In this document: piece by piece, positions 1-10,058 of the stretch
How positions within the stretch are numbered: position 1 is the first letter of the stretch
Layout of the letters: every line of letters starts with the position of its first letter
Assembly: GCA_027627705.1 (NCBI GenBank)
Contig: CP091242.1
Coordinates: forward strand, 1,065,765 to 1,129,764
Direction of reading: 5' to 3'
DNA: 64,000 nt
Origin: Hyphomonadaceae bacterium BL14
GTDB taxonomy: Bacteria; Pseudomonadota; Alphaproteobacteria; Caulobacterales; Maricaulaceae
Notes under the pieces: model-generated
Databases searched by the model: none
Told to the model about the DNA's origin: nothing
What the model saw: the letters and a program-made list of their open reading frames with translations, nothing else
Made by a program: the position numbers and the translations under genes

Positions 1-776
1 AGCAAAATACCCGCCAGGATCACCGAGCCTGCCGTGGGGGCCTGAACGTGGGCGTCGGGCAGCCAGGTGTGCACCGGCCACATGGGCATCTTCACCGCAA
101 AGCTGGCAAAGAAGGCCAGCCACAGCCAGGTCTGGATGTCGCGCGCGAACGGGTGGGTCAGCAGGACCTCGATATCGGTGGTGCCCGCGGCGATGAACAT
201 CATGATCATCGCGCCCAGCATCAGCACCGAGCCGAAGAAGGTGTAGAGGAAGAATTTGAACGCGGCGTAGATGCGCTCGGCCCCGCCCCACACCCCGATG
301 ATCAGGAACATCGGGATCAGCGAGCCTTCGAAGAAGATGTAGAACAGCACCAGATCGAGCGCGCAGAACACGCCGGTGATCAGCGTCTGCAGGATCAGGA
401 AGGCGGCCATGTAATCGGCCACGCGCCGCTCGATCTTCCAGCTGGCCAGGATGCAGATCGGCATCAGGAAGGCGGTCAGCAGCACGAACAGGACGGACAA
501 TCCGTCCACGCCCATCTTGTAGCTGATGCCCACGGAGGTCAGCCAGGGGATGGTTTCCACGAACTGGAAGCCGGACTGGGCGGTGTCGAACTCCACGACC
601 AGAAGCACGGACATGGCAAAGACGAACAGGGTGACGAACAACGCCACGCCGCGCGCATTGCGCTCCAGCAGCGCCTGGTCCTCGGCGCGCATCAGGGCGC
701 GCAGGATCAGGATCGCCACCGCGCCGACCGCAGGCAGGAAGGTGATGGCAGACAGGATGGGAAGCTGGCTGAGCAT
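1..776 (-). CDS. nuoM: NADH-quinone oxidoreductase subunit M (5' part, cut by window edge)
   Basis: Antiporter-like proton-pumping membrane subunit of respiratory complex I. About 258 N-terminal residues are present, from an ATG at 776; the rest lies before base 1. Several hydrophobic helices are visible. The conserved glutamate of the fifth helix is in [10 protein letters not shown], and the pumping lysine is in [21 protein letters not shown], the signature of the Mrp/Nuo antiporter family. It follows nuoL by 5 nt at the distal end of the nuo operon; nuoN would be expected next, outside the window. No anomaly in the visible part. The NuoM assignment rather than NuoL or NuoN rests on the VHTWLPDAH motif and gene order. 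Confidence 0.96.
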   Translation of the reverse strand, partial: MLSQLPILSAITFLPAVGAVAILILRALMRAEDQALLERNARGVALFVTLFVFAMSVLLVVEFDTAQSGFQFVETIPWLTSVGISYKMGVDGLSVLFVLLTAFLMPICILASWKIERRVADYMAAFLILQTLITGVFCALDLVLFYIFFEGSLIPMFLIIGVWGGAERIYAAFKFFLYTFFGSVLMLGAMIMMFIAAGTTDIEVLLTHPFARDIQTWLWLAFFASFAVKMPMWPVHTWLPDAHVQAPTAGSVILAGIL

Positions 777-781
777 AGTCG

Positions 782-2752
782 TTACACCCCCACCCCGGCG
801 ATGAGCCAGAGGCACAGCCCCACGACGCCGATCAGCATCACGAAGGCGTAGTGATACAGATAACCGCTCTGCCAGCTGGCGATGCGCCGCGCGCCGGCCA
901 TCACCGTGGCCGCCACGCCATTGGGGCCCAGCCCGTCAATGATGCGCTTGTCGCCGCCCTTCCAGAACAGATCGCCGAGCGCGCGCGTGGTGCGCACGAA
1001 CACGACATCGTAGATCTCGTCGAAATACCACTTGTTCAGAAGGAAGCTGTGCAGCGGGCCGCGATTGGCGGCGATCTTGCCGGGCAGGTCGGGCTTCAGC
1101 ATGTAGAAATACACCGCTGCCAGGAAGCCGGTCAGCGTCACGGCCACGGGGGCCACGAGCACCCAGGCCGGCGGATGATGGCCGGTGGCGTCCGGACCGT
1201 AATTGCCCTCGGCATAGGGTCCCGGCGGCAGCGAACCGGCCCAGAACTCCATGGCACCGCTTTTCACGAAGTCGGACACGAACACGCCGCCCGCGAACAC
1301 AGCGCCAATGGCCAGCAGGATCAGCGGGATCAGCATGACCCAGCCGCTTTCATGAGCGTGCTTGAGAGTTTCAGGATCGCCGCGGTGCTTGCCGTGGAAG
1401 GTCATGAAAATCAGGCGCCAGGAATAGAAGGAAGTCAGGCCTGCCGCCAGGATCGCAATCCAGAAGGCCAAGAGGCCGAACGGCACGCCGTCCATGCCGG
1501 CCATGAAGGCTTCCTCGATGATCATATCCTTGGAGAAGAAGCCCGCAAAACCGAGCCCGACGAAGGGGATGCCCACGCCCGTCAGCGCCAGCGTGCCGAT
1601 GATCATCAGGATCCAGGTGGCCGGCAGCAGCTTGTAGATGCCACCCATATTGCGCATGTCCTGCTCGTCATGCAGCCCGTGGATCACCGAGCCGGCACCC
1701 AGGAACAAAAGTGCCTTGAAGAAGGCGTGGGTGAACAGGTGGAACATGGCCGCCGAATAGAGGCCAAGCCCTGCGGCGAAGAACATGTAGCCCAGCTGCG
1801 AGCAGGTCGAGTAGGCGATCACCCGCTTGATGTCGTTCTGCGCCAGGCCCACCGTCGCGGCGAAGATCGCCGTCACTGCGCCAATGACCGTGATGATGGC
1901 CGAAGTGGCGTCCGCCAGCTCGTAGATCGGATAGGAGCGGCAGACCAGGAATACGCCCGCTGTCACCATGGTCGCGGCGTGGATCAGGGCGGATACCGGG
2001 GTCGGGCCTTCCATCGCGTCGGGCAGCCAGACGTGCAGGAAGAACTGCGCCGACTTGCCCATGGCGCCTACGAACAAGAGGAAGGCGATCAGCTCCAGCG
2101 CGGCGAAATTCATCCCGAACACGGTCAGCACCGTGTCGGCATGATCGCCCACGGCGGCGAACACATCGTCGAATTTCAGCGTGCCGAACACCGCAAAGAT
2201 CGCCGCGATGCCCAGCACCAGGCCGAAATCGCCGACGCGGTTGGTGACAAACGCCTTGATGGCTGCGTCATTGGCCGACTTCTTCTTGTACCAGAAGCCG
2301 ATCAGCAGATAGGACGCCAGGCCCACGCCTTCCCAGCCGAAGAAGAGCTGGATGAAATTGTCCGCGGTGACCAGCGCCAGCATGGCAAAGGTGAACAGCG
2401 ACAGATAGGCGAAGAAGCGCGCCCGGTGCGGGTCGTGGGACATATAGCCCCATGAATAGACATGCACGAGCGAGGACACCGAGGTGATCACCACCAGCAT
2501 GACCGCCGACAGCGTGTCGAGGCGGATCGCCCAGGCGATCTCGAACGACCCCACCGCCATCCAGGTGGCCAGCTCGTAGGTGCGCGCATTGCCGCCCAGC
2601 GCCACATCGACGAACAGCCAGGCCGACCCCAGCGCCGCCGCAATGGTGGCACCGGTGGTCACGAGTTGAGCCGCGCGGTCGCCGATCTGACGCTGGAACA
2701 GTCCGGCAATGATGGCGGCGATGAGGGGGGCGAAAACGACGATGTAAGCCAT
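782..2752 (-). CDS. nuoL: NADH-quinone oxidoreductase subunit L
   Basis: Largest antiporter-like subunit of complex I, the distal proton pump with the long lateral helix. At 656 aa it has the normal family length. Diagnostic stretches are [19 protein letters not shown] (conserved Glu of TM5, about residues 140-158) and [20 protein letters not shown] (about 245-265). A hydrophobic C-terminal helix ([19 protein letters not shown]) fits the end of the lateral helix anchor. ATG at 2752; it starts 8 nt after nuoK and stops 5 nt before nuoM, so it sits inside a tight operon. Inner membrane protein. No frame or residue anomaly seen. Confidence 0.98.
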   Translation of the reverse strand: MAYIVVFAPLIAAIIAGLFQRQIGDRAAQLVTTGATIAAALGSAWLFVDVALGGNARTYELATWMAVGSFEIAWAIRLDTLSAVMLVVITSVSSLVHVYSWGYMSHDPHRARFFAYLSLFTFAMLALVTADNFIQLFFGWEGVGLASYLLIGFWYKKKSANDAAIKAFVTNRVGDFGLVLGIAAIFAVFGTLKFDDVFAAVGDHADTVLTVFGMNFAALELIAFLLFVGAMGKSAQFFLHVWLPDAMEGPTPVSALIHAATMVTAGVFLVCRSYPIYELADATSAIITVIGAVTAIFAATVGLAQNDIKRVIAYSTCSQLGYMFFAAGLGLYSAAMFHLFTHAFFKALLFLGAGSVIHGLHDEQDMRNMGGIYKLLPATWILMIIGTLALTGVGIPFVGLGFAGFFSKDMIIEEAFMAGMDGVPFGLLAFWIAILAAGLTSFYSWRLIFMTFHGKHRGDPETLKHAHESGWVMLIPLILLAIGAVFAGGVFVSDFVKSGAMEFWAGSLPPGPYAEGNYGPDATGHHPPAWVLVAPVAVTLTGFLAAVYFYMLKPDLPGKIAANRGPLHSFLLNKWYFDEIYDVVFVRTTRALGDLFWKGGDKRIIDGLGPNGVAATVMAGARRIASWQSGYLYHYAFVMLIGVVGLCLWLIAGVGV

Positions 2753-2760
2753 GGCGCGCG

Positions 2761-3072
2761 TCAGCCCTTCATCATGCTGGCACCGTCAACCGCGATATCG
2801 CCGTGATTGCGGAAGAAGACCACGAGGATGGCGAGGCCGACGGCCGCCTCGGCGGCGGCGACGGTGAGGATGAACATGGCGAAGACCTGACCGGCCAGAT
2901 CGCCCATATAGGCGGAGAAGGCCACCAGATTGATGTTGACCGACAGCAAGATGAGCTCGATCGACATCAACAGGATGATAACGTTCTTGCGGTTCGCGAA
3001 AATCCCGAACACCCCGATGGTGAGGATCATCGCCGACAGGGCGAGATAATGGCCAAGCGTAATGTCGAACAT
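2761..3072 (-). CDS. nuoK: NADH-quinone oxidoreductase subunit K
   Basis: Small three-helix membrane subunit of complex I that contributes to proton translocation (MrpC homologue). 103 aa, the usual size. Both key membrane glutamates are visible: one in [15 protein letters not shown] (about residue 37) and one in [13 protein letters not shown] (about residue 73). The ATG overlaps the TGA of nuoJ (TGATG at 3070-3074), showing translational coupling. Nothing unusual. Confidence 0.98.
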   Translation of the reverse strand: MFDITLGHYLALSAMILTIGVFGIFANRKNVIILLMSIELILLSVNINLVAFSAYMGDLAGQVFAMFILTVAAAEAAVGLAILVVFFRNHGDIAVDGASMMKG

Positions 3073-3680
3073 CAGCCGATCCCTTCGCCGCGTTTGACGT
3101 CAATGACTTCCACCGCTTCGGCGCGGGTGCGGTTGACCTGGCGGTGCATGTCCTGGCGCTTGACGCCCTCGCGGTGACGCAGGGTCAGCACGATGGCACC
3201 CATCATGGCCACCAGCAGCACCAGGCCGGCGAGCTGGAAGAACAGCACGTAGCGGTCATAGATCAGCGCCCCGAGCGCTGCGATATTGTGCGTATCGTCC
3301 GGGGTCGGTGCCTGGAAATGGACGCTGGCACCATCCGCGCTGACCCAGGCAAAGCCCACCAGTGCCAGCTGCGCGGCCAGCACGATGGCGATCAGCCCGC
3401 CCAGCGGCAGATAACCCGTGGACCCGGCTTTCAGCGTGGCGAAATCGATGTCGAGCATCATCACCACGAACAGGAACAGCACCGCGACCGCACCGACATA
3501 GACGATCACCAGAATCATCGCGAGGAACTCCGCGCCCAGCAGCACGAACAGACCGGCCGCGGAGAAGAAGGTCACGATCAGGAACAGCACCGCGCGCACA
3601 GGGTTGCGCGACGTCACCACCATGAAGGCCGAGATCACCCCGGTGGCGGCCAGAATGTAAAATGCGGCGGCTGCCAGCAT
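3072..3680 (-). CDS. nuoJ: NADH-quinone oxidoreductase subunit J
   Basis: Membrane subunit of complex I (ND6 homologue) in the E-channel region. 202 aa with five hydrophobic segments in the first 170 residues. Its third helix carries the family pattern [20 protein letters not shown] (about 60-80), where the pi-bulge helix lies. The C-terminus is a basic soluble tail ([20 protein letters not shown]). ATG at 3680, downstream of nuoI with a 112-nt gap, the longest gap in the operon. Its stop overlaps the nuoK start. Confidence 0.97.
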   Translation of the reverse strand: MLAAAAFYILAATGVISAFMVVTSRNPVRAVLFLIVTFFSAAGLFVLLGAEFLAMILVIVYVGAVAVLFLFVVMMLDIDFATLKAGSTGYLPLGGLIAIVLAAQLALVGFAWVSADGASVHFQAPTPDDTHNIAALGALIYDRYVLFFQLAGLVLLVAMMGAIVLTLRHREGVKRQDMHRQVNRTRAEAVEVIDVKRGEGIG

Positions 3681-3792
3681 GAAAACGCCCCCTTTGGCGT
3701 GCGGCGAGGCAGGGTGCCTCGACGGTCGGGATCGTCAGGCGGAGCCGGGCAGATTCGCCGGTCCGGAAGTGAGAGTGCGCAGCGTCATAACG

Positions 3793-4281
3793 CTAGCGGT
3801 AGCGCGCGTCGAGTTCGAGGTTCCGTGCGATCTCACGTTCCCAACGGTCGCCATTGTCCAGGAGCTTGGCCTTGTCGTAGTACAGCTCCTCGCGGGTCTC
3901 GGCGGCGAATTCGAAATTCGGCCCTTCCACGATGGCATCCACCGGGCAGGCCTCGGCGCAGAAGCCGCAATAGATGCATTTGACCATGTCGATATCGTAG
4001 CGCGTGGTGCGCCGCGAGCCGTCTTCGCGCGGTTCGGCCTCGATGGTGATGGCCTGGGCCGGGCACACCGCTTCGCACAGCTTGCACGCGATGCAGCGCT
4101 CCTCACCGTTGGGATAGCGGCGCAGTGCATGCTGGCCACGAAAACGCGGGCTCAGACGCCCCTTCTCGAAGGGATAGTTGATGGTCGGCTTCTTGCGGAA
4201 GAAATACTTCATGCCGAGGCCGAACGCGCCCCAGAAGTCGAGGAGGGCCGCGCCGCGCAGGGTCTGTGCAATCCGGCTCAT
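3793..4281 (-). CDS. nuoI: NADH-quinone oxidoreductase subunit I (two [4Fe-4S] ferredoxin)
   Basis: Peripheral-arm subunit carrying clusters N6a and N6b, which pass electrons from NuoG toward NuoB. 162 aa, standard alphaproteobacterial length. Two intact 8Fe ferredoxin motifs are visible: [16 protein letters not shown] (about residue 63) and [16 protein letters not shown] (about residue 102). The N-terminus ([20 protein letters not shown]) is the amphipathic region that docks on the membrane arm. ATG at 4281, 7 nt after nuoH. Confidence 0.98.
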   Translation of the reverse strand: MSRIAQTLRGAALLDFWGAFGLGMKYFFRKKPTINYPFEKGRLSPRFRGQHALRRYPNGEERCIACKLCEAVCPAQAITIEAEPREDGSRRTTRYDIDMVKCIYCGFCAEACPVDAIVEGPNFEFAAETREELYYDKAKLLDNGDRWEREIARNLELDARYR

Positions 4282-4288
4282 GGGTTTC

Positions 4289-5341
4289 CTAACCAGCGTT
4301 CGAGTAAACGACGATCCCGCCCATCACGGCCACGGCCGCCAGCGAGGTGGGCAGGAAGATTTTCCAGCCCAGGCGCATCAGCTGGTCGTAGCGGTAACGC
4401 GGGACGAGAGCTTTCACCATGGCGAACATGAAGAAGCAGAACACCACCTTGATCGCAAACCAGAACACCGGATGGATCCAGGTGAAGGGCGCGATGTCGA
4501 ACGGCGCATGCCAGCCGCCCAGGAACAGCACCGTCATCAGCGCACACATCAGCACGATGTTGAGGTATTCCCCGATCATGAACAGCAGATAGGGCGTGGA
4601 GGAATACTCCACCTGATAGCCAGCGACGAGTTCTGATTCCGCTTCGGGCAGGTCAAAGGGCGGCCGGTTGGTCTCGGCCAGCGCCGAGATGAAGAAGATC
4701 ACGAACATCGGGATGGTGATCAGGAAGGCCGGCCAGGGCAGCATCCCCGCTGACAGGACATGCCAGTTCCAGAAGCCGCCCGCCTGGGCGTCCACTACAG
4801 CCGACAAATTCATCGAGCCGACCATGAGCAGCACGGTGACCAGCACAAAGCCGATGGAGACCTCGTAGGACACCATCTGGGCGGCGGACCGCAGCGAGCC
4901 GAGGAAGGGATATTTGGAGTTGGACGCCCAGCCGCCGATGATGATCCCGTAAACACCCAGCGACGAGATCGCGAACACGTAGAGAATGCCGACATTCAGG
5001 TCGGAGATGACCCAGCCGGGTGCCACCGGGATCACCGCCCAGGTCACGAAGGCGAACACGAAGGTCAGCAATGGCGCCAGCAGGAAAAGCGCCCGGTCCG
5101 CGCCCGCCGGCACAATGATTTCCTTCAGCACGAACTTGATGAAGTCGGCAAAGGACTGCAGCAGGCCGAACGCGCCGACCGTGTTGGGGCCCTTGCGCAT
5201 CTGCACCGCTGCCCAGACCTTGCGGTCCATCAGCAGCAGGAAGGCCAGCGACAGGAGCAGCACGATCACGAAGCCCATGATCTGGCCGATGGCCATGACC
5301 GTGCCCCAGAGCGGGCCGTGATTGGTGACGAACTCGTACAT
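4289..5341 (-). CDS. nuoH: NADH-quinone oxidoreductase subunit H
   Basis: Membrane subunit (ND1 homologue) that helps to form the quinone chamber and the first proton path. 350 aa with about eight to nine helices. The conserved acidic loop [20 protein letters not shown] (about residues 205-225) and the following GYQVEYSS are diagnostic. ATG at 5341; it starts 6 nt after the nuoG stop. No missing key residues were noticed. Confidence 0.98.
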   Translation of the reverse strand: MYEFVTNHGPLWGTVMAIGQIMGFVIVLLLSLAFLLLMDRKVWAAVQMRKGPNTVGAFGLLQSFADFIKFVLKEIIVPAGADRALFLLAPLLTFVFAFVTWAVIPVAPGWVISDLNVGILYVFAISSLGVYGIIIGGWASNSKYPFLGSLRSAAQMVSYEVSIGFVLVTVLLMVGSMNLSAVVDAQAGGFWNWHVLSAGMLPWPAFLITIPMFVIFFISALAETNRPPFDLPEAESELVAGYQVEYSSTPYLLFMIGEYLNIVLMCALMTVLFLGGWHAPFDIAPFTWIHPVFWFAIKVVFCFFMFAMVKALVPRYRYDQLMRLGWKIFLPTSLAAVAVMGGIVVYSNAG

Positions 5342-5347
5342 CAGCCC

Positions 5348-7471
5348 CTACTCCGCCGCCTGCAGCCGGACGCGCGCATCGGCGGCCATGGCCGAGCATT
5401 CGCCCATGGTTTTCGACGACCGCGCAATGGCGTTGGTCAGGTAATAGTCCTTGATCGGGCTGGCGAAAGCCTCAGCGGACACCTCGCCCGCCTCGCCCAG
5501 CGTGGCCGGATCAATTTGCGCCGCGCCATCAGCGCCCGGGGCGTAGTCGATCTGGCCGAACACCGGGTTTTCCTCGATCAGCGCGGCGCGCAGGGCGTTG
5601 AGATCGTCGTAGGGCAGCGTCTTGCCCAGACGCGCCGACAGCGCGCGGAAAATCGCCCAGTCCTCTTTGGCCTCGCCCTTGGGGAAGACCGCGCGCAGCG
5701 CCAGCTGGGCACGTCCTTCGGTGTTCACATAGAGGCCCGGCTTCTCGGTATAGGCCGCACCCGGCAGGATGAGGTCAGCGCGCATGGCACCGGCATCGCC
5801 GTGATGGCCGACATAGATGACGAAGGCGCGGCCCAGCCGGTCCATGTCGATCTCGTCGGCACCCAGCAGCACCACGGTGTCCACCTCGCCTTTTGAGGCG
5901 GCGTCGAGGATGGCGTGCGTGTCACGCCCGCCCTCGCCCGGCAGGAAGCCGAGATCGAGCGCGCCAACACGGCTCGCCGCCGTGTGCAGCACGTTGAAAC
6001 CGTTCCAGTCCGCACTCACCACGCCCACCGCCTTGGCAAGCTCGCCCGCGGCGCGCAGCACCTGAGCGCCATCGCGGCGCGCCAGCGCGCCCATGCCCAG
6101 AATGATCATCGGGCGTTTGGCATCCTTGAGGGTCTTGATGAAACCCGAACGCTTTTTGGCAAGCCCGGCCAGAGCGTCGGGCCCGGTGCCCAGATGCTCA
6201 AACGGATAGGTCAGATCGCCAGCCTCGCCGATCACGGCGATCTGGCAGTCGCCATTCAGCCAGCGCTGTCGGATGCGGGCATTGAGCACCGGCGCCTCGA
6301 GGCGCGGGTTGGAGCCCACGATCAGGATGGCGTCGGCCTGATCAATGCCGGCAATGGTGGAATTGAACAGGTAGGACTGACGCGGCGCAGAGCCATCACG
6401 GGCACCGAGCTTCGCGCCGTCCTGGCGGCCATCAATGGACGCCACGCCCAGCGCGTCGAACAAATCCTTGGCTGCTTTGAGGCTTTCGACATCATTGAGG
6501 TCGCCCGCAATCGCGCCGATGCGCGCCGGGTCGCCCGACAGCTTGTCGGCCGCCATGCCCAGCGCCTCATCCCAGGCAATCGGGACCAGCCGGCCGTCCT
6601 TGCGCGCATACGGGCGGTCGAGGCGCTGGCGGCCCAGCCCGTCCCACACAAAACGGGTCTTGTCGCCGATCCACTCCTCGTTCACGTCGTCATGGATGCG
6701 CGGCAGGATGCGCAGCACCCCGCCCGAGCGGCTGTCCACGCGGATATTGGCACCCAGCGCGTCCATCACGTCGATGGTCTCGGTCTTGGTCAGCTCCCAG
6801 GGGCGCGCATTGAAGGCGTACGGCTTGGAGGTCAGCGCACCCACCGGGCACAGATCGATGACATTGCCCGACAGCTCCGAGGTCATGGACTGTTCGAGAT
6901 AGGTGGTGATCTCCATGTCCTCGCCGCGCCCGGTGGCGCCGAGCTCGGGCACGCCGGCGATCTCGGTGGAGAAGCGCACACAGCGCGTGCACTGGATGCA
7001 GCGGGTCATGATCGTCTTGATCAGCGGGCCCATATACTTGTCTTCCACCGCGCGCTTGTTTTCCGCATAACGCGAGCCCGAACGGCCATAGGCCATGGAC
7101 TGGTCCTGCAGATCGCACTCGCCGCCCTGGTCGCAGATCGGGCAGTCCAGCGGGTGGTTGATGAGCAGGAACTCCATCACCCCTTCGCGCGCCTTCTTCA
7201 CCATGGGCGAGAGCGTGCGCATGGCTGGCGGCTCGCCGTTGGGCCCGCCGCGCATGTCGCGCACCAGAAACGCGCACGACGCCACCGGCTTGGGCGCACC
7301 CACCAGCTCCACCAGGCACATCCGGCAATTGCCCGCGACCGACAGGCGCTCGTGATAGCAAAAGCGCGGAATCTCCCCGCCCGCCGCCTCGACCGCCTGA
7401 AGCAGGTTGTAATCCTGCGGAACAGCGATCTCCTCGCCGTCAATGATGATGGTGCGAAGATTGTCGGTCAT
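5348..7471 (-). CDS. nuoG: NADH-quinone oxidoreductase subunit G
   Basis: Large iron-sulfur subunit of complex I. 707 aa. The N-terminal plant-type [2Fe-2S] domain has CYHERLSVAGNCRMCLVE (about 38-55). It is followed by the [4Fe-4S] cysteines in CPICDQGGECDLQ (about 110) and CIQCTRCVRF (about 157). The rest is the molybdopterin-oxidoreductase-like domain, which in this family has no cofactor. The C-terminal half is alanine-rich, ending about 50 residues before a region on the NuoG C-terminal pattern (PIKDYYLTNAIARSSKTM). ATG at 7471, 5 nt after nuoF. Confidence 0.98.
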   Translation of the reverse strand: MTDNLRTIIIDGEEIAVPQDYNLLQAVEAAGGEIPRFCYHERLSVAGNCRMCLVELVGAPKPVASCAFLVRDMRGGPNGEPPAMRTLSPMVKKAREGVMEFLLINHPLDCPICDQGGECDLQDQSMAYGRSGSRYAENKRAVEDKYMGPLIKTIMTRCIQCTRCVRFSTEIAGVPELGATGRGEDMEITTYLEQSMTSELSGNVIDLCPVGALTSKPYAFNARPWELTKTETIDVMDALGANIRVDSRSGGVLRILPRIHDDVNEEWIGDKTRFVWDGLGRQRLDRPYARKDGRLVPIAWDEALGMAADKLSGDPARIGAIAGDLNDVESLKAAKDLFDALGVASIDGRQDGAKLGARDGSAPRQSYLFNSTIAGIDQADAILIVGSNPRLEAPVLNARIRQRWLNGDCQIAVIGEAGDLTYPFEHLGTGPDALAGLAKKRSGFIKTLKDAKRPMIILGMGALARRDGAQVLRAAGELAKAVGVVSADWNGFNVLHTAASRVGALDLGFLPGEGGRDTHAILDAASKGEVDTVVLLGADEIDMDRLGRAFVIYVGHHGDAGAMRADLILPGAAYTEKPGLYVNTEGRAQLALRAVFPKGEAKEDWAIFRALSARLGKTLPYDDLNALRAALIEENPVFGQIDYAPGADGAAQIDPATLGEAGEVSAEAFASPIKDYYLTNAIARSSKTMGECSAMAADARVRLQAAE

Positions 7472-7476
7472 GGCCT

Positions 7477-8778
7477 CTACTCCGCCGCCACCGGCATGAA
7501 TACCGGCTTGCCGGCGCGGTAATTGTTGATGCGCTCTTCGATCTCGTGGCGGAAGTGGCGGATCAGGCCCTGGACCGGCCAGGCCGCCGCATCGCCCAGC
7601 GCACAGATCGTGTGGCCTTCTACCTGGCTGGCCACGTCCAGCAGGCCGTCAATCTCGGCCATCTCCGCCTCGCCGCGCGCCATGCGTTCAAGCACGCGCC
7701 ACATCCAGCCGGTACCCTCGCGGCAGGGCGTGCACTGGCCGCAGCTTTCATGCTTGTAGAAATAGCTGATGCGCGCGATCGCCTTCACGATGTCGGTGGA
7801 GTTGTCCATCACGATGACCGCCGCCGTGCCCAGGCCCGACTTGTGTTCGCGCAGGGCATCGAAATCCATCAGCACGTCGTCGCAAATGTCCTTGGGCAGA
7901 AGCGGCACGGACGAGCCGCCCGGGATGACCGCTTTCAGATTGTCCCAGCCGCCGCGCACGCCGCCGGCATACTGGTCGATGAGAGTGCGCAGCGGGATGC
8001 TCATCGCCTCTTCGATATTGCACGGCGCATTCACATGGCCGGAGATGGAGAAGACCTTTGTGCCGGCATTGCCGTCGCGCCCGAAGCCGGAGAACCAGTC
8101 GGCACCGCGGCGCAGAATGGTCGGGACCACGGCGATAGACTCCACGTTGTTGACCGTGGTCGGGCAGCCATAGAGGCCCGCGCCGGCCGGAAACGGGGGT
8201 TTGAGGCGCGGCTGGCCCTTCTTGCCTTCCAGGCTTTCCAGAAGCGCCGTCTCTTCGCCGCAGATATAGGCACCGGCGCCGTGATGGACGTAGAGGTCGA
8301 AATCCCAGCCGTGGATGTTGTCCTTGCCGATCAGCCTGGCCTCATAGGCCTGCGCGATCGCGGCTTCCAGGCGCTCGCGCTCCAGCACGTATTCGCCGCG
8401 GATATAGATGTAGCAGGCATGGGCCTGCATCGCGAAGGACGCGATCAGGCAGCCCTCGACGAGGTGATGGGGGTCGTTGCGCATCATCTCGCGGTCCTTG
8501 CACGTGCCCGGCTCGGACTCGTCGGCATTGACCACCAGATAGTGCGGGCGCGCGCCCACCTCCTTGGGCATGAAGGACCATTTCAGACCTGTGGGGAAAC
8601 CCGCCCCGCCGCGTCCGCGCAGGCCCGACTTCTTGACCTGATCGATGATCCAGTCGCGGCCTTCTTGAAGAATGTCCGCCGTGCCATTCCAGCAGCCGCG
8701 CTGGCGCGCCGCCTCCAGGCGCCAGTCATGGCGGCCATAGAGATTGGTGAAGATGCGGTCCTTGTCCTGAAGAAGCAT
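7477..8778 (-). CDS. nuoF: NADH-quinone oxidoreductase subunit F (FMN, NADH-binding)
   Basis: NADH dehydrogenase module subunit that oxidises NADH through FMN and cluster N3. 433 aa, typical of the family. The glycine-rich NADH/FMN loop [13 protein letters not shown] is at about residues 55-67, the [10 protein letters not shown] segment at about 90, and the [4Fe-4S] ligands in [17 protein letters not shown] at about 345, with the fourth ligand in [16 protein letters not shown] at 8778, 3 nt after the nuoE stop. Confidence 0.98.
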   Translation of the reverse strand: MLLQDKDRIFTNLYGRHDWRLEAARQRGCWNGTADILQEGRDWIIDQVKKSGLRGRGGAGFPTGLKWSFMPKEVGARPHYLVVNADESEPGTCKDREMMRNDPHHLVEGCLIASFAMQAHACYIYIRGEYVLERERLEAAIAQAYEARLIGKDNIHGWDFDLYVHHGAGAYICGEETALLESLEGKKGQPRLKPPFPAGAGLYGCPTTVNNVESIAVVPTILRRGADWFSGFGRDGNAGTKVFSISGHVNAPCNIEEAMSIPLRTLIDQYAGGVRGGWDNLKAVIPGGSSVPLLPKDICDDVLMDFDALREHKSGLGTAAVIVMDNSTDIVKAIARISYFYKHESCGQCTPCREGTGWMWRVLERMARGEAEMAEIDGLLDVASQVEGHTICALGDAAAWPVQGLIRHFRHEIEERINNYRAGKPVFMPVAAE

Positions 8779-8781
8779 GAT

Positions 8782-9678
8782 CTATTCGTCCTTCTTCGCA
8801 GCGGGCTTCTTGGCGGCAGGCTTTTTCGCAGCGGTCTTGGTCCCGGCGGGCTTTCTGGCCGGCTGCTTCTTCGCCGCCGGAGCCTCTGACTCCGCCTTGG
8901 CATCCGCTGCTGTCTTGCGGTCCTTCTTGGGCGCTTCGACAGCCGCCTTGGCGCTGCCGGCGGCACCGGAGGCCGGCTTGCTCTTGCGGTCGCTGTCGGG
9001 TTTCGCCGCAGCGCGCGCAGAGTGCGGCAGCGTGATCGCCTTGGCCTGCGAGCCGTCAAACAGGGCGGCGTCTTCCAGCACCTTTACCTTCGCCTCGGTC
9101 GGCTCGGAGCAGTGGCGCCGGGTCACCGGGCCGGTCTCAACGGGTTTGCCTGCGGCCAGATCGTCCAGGATCGCTTCCAGCGCCTGCGGCGTCAGGTCTT
9201 CGTAGTAGTAATCCCCGTCCGCGTTGGAAATCTGAACCATGGGCGCGTTGGAACAGGCACCCAGACACTCCACCTCTTCCCAGGAAAACTTCCCGTCGGC
9301 GGACAGATGGCCGCGGCCCTTGGGCCCGATGCGCTTTTCGCAGACCGCTTTCAGCCCGTCCGCGCCGCGAAGCCAGCACGGCGTCGTACCGCAGACCTGG
9401 ATCAGATGCTCGCCCACGGGCTCGAGATTGAACATGGTGTAGAAGGTCGCGACCTCGTAGACGCGGATATAGGGCATGGCGCAGCGCGCCGCGATCTCGC
9501 GCATGGCGGGCTCGCACACCCACCCCTCCTGCTTCTGGGCGATCCACAGGAGCGGGATCACCGCCGAGGCTTTGCGCTCTTCAGGGTATTTCTTCATCCA
9601 GAACGCGATCTTGGCTTCGCTGTCGGTATTGAACGCAAAGCTCTCGGGCTGGATTTTGGCCAGGCGGCGCACGCTCAT
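8782..9678 (-). CDS. nuoE: NADH-quinone oxidoreductase subunit E with basic Ala/Lys-rich tail
   Basis: Thioredoxin-fold [2Fe-2S] (N1a) subunit of the NADH module. The conserved core is residues 1 to about 185, with cluster cysteines in QVCGTTPCWLRGA (about 97-109) and VECLGACSNAPMVQI (about 136-150). After that comes an extension of about 110 residues rich in Lys, Ala, Pro and Asp/Glu, ending in tandem PAAKK units and KKDE. The usual bacterial NuoE is about 165-240 aa, so 298 aa is long. The tail is predicted disordered from composition and has no cluster ligands. The ATG overlaps the stop of the preceding ORF (ATGA at 9675-9678). Confidence 0.96.
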   Translation of the reverse strand: MSVRRLAKIQPESFAFNTDSEAKIAFWMKKYPEERKASAVIPLLWIAQKQEGWVCEPAMREIAARCAMPYIRVYEVATFYTMFNLEPVGEHLIQVCGTTPCWLRGADGLKAVCEKRIGPKGRGHLSADGKFSWEEVECLGACSNAPMVQISNADGDYYYEDLTPQALEAILDDLAAGKPVETGPVTRRHCSEPTEAKVKVLEDAALFDGSQAKAITLPHSARAAAKPDSDRKSKPASGAAGSAKAAVEAPKKDRKTAADAKAESEAPAAKKQPARKPAGTKTAAKKPAAKKPAAKKDE

Positions 9679-10058
9679 CGGGGCGACCCTTCCTTGATGA
9701 AGTCCACGCGCGCGATCAGGCCGTCGCGCACGGTGTAAATGACAACGAGATCGATGGGCGCGCTCTTGCCCGGCCCGTCCAGCCAGACGCGTTCATGGTC
9801 GATCACGCGCTCGCCAATGACGGCGCGATGCACCGCAATGGCGTGCAGGCCCTCGCTCCTGAAGCGCTCCACATAGCGGGCGCGGAACGCCTCGCGGCCC
9901 TGAACAGACAGCACGCCGGGGAAGTCATAGACTTCCACATCCGGCGCAAAGCAGGCGGCGAACGCATCCAGATCGCGCGCATTGTACGCAGCCAGCTGGC
10001 GCTCGGCCAGGACGGCCGGGCTCTGCGCAGCCTGAGCGATGGCGTGAGCGGCGAGCAT
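9675..10058 (-). CDS. NTF2/SnoaL-like protein embedded in the nuo operon
   Basis: 127-aa protein of the SnoaL/NTF2 (nuclear transport factor 2-like) alpha+beta cone fold. The family pattern is seen in LAERQLAAYNARDLDAFAACFAPDVEVYDFPG (about 17-48), then GREAFRARYVERF, and the C-terminal strand LVVIYTVRDGLIARVDFI. Such proteins include isomerases, cyclases and many of unknown role; no catalytic set can be assigned here. It is coupled on both sides: its ATG overlaps the nuoD stop (TGATG at 10056-10060) and its stop overlaps the nuoE start (ATGA). That implies co-translation with complex I peripheral-arm subunits, but a structural or assembly role is only inference. Confidence 0.85.
   Translation of the reverse strand: MLAAHAIAQAAQSPAVLAERQLAAYNARDLDAFAACFAPDVEVYDFPGVLSVQGREAFRARYVERFRSEGLHAIAVHRAVIGERVIDHERVWLDGPGKSAPIDLVVIYTVRDGLIARVDFIKEGSPR

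Noticed and set aside
851..2455. Plus-strand open frame of over 500 codons opposite nuoL
   Set aside because: His/Gln/Arg-rich translation without domain; mirrors nuoL codons.
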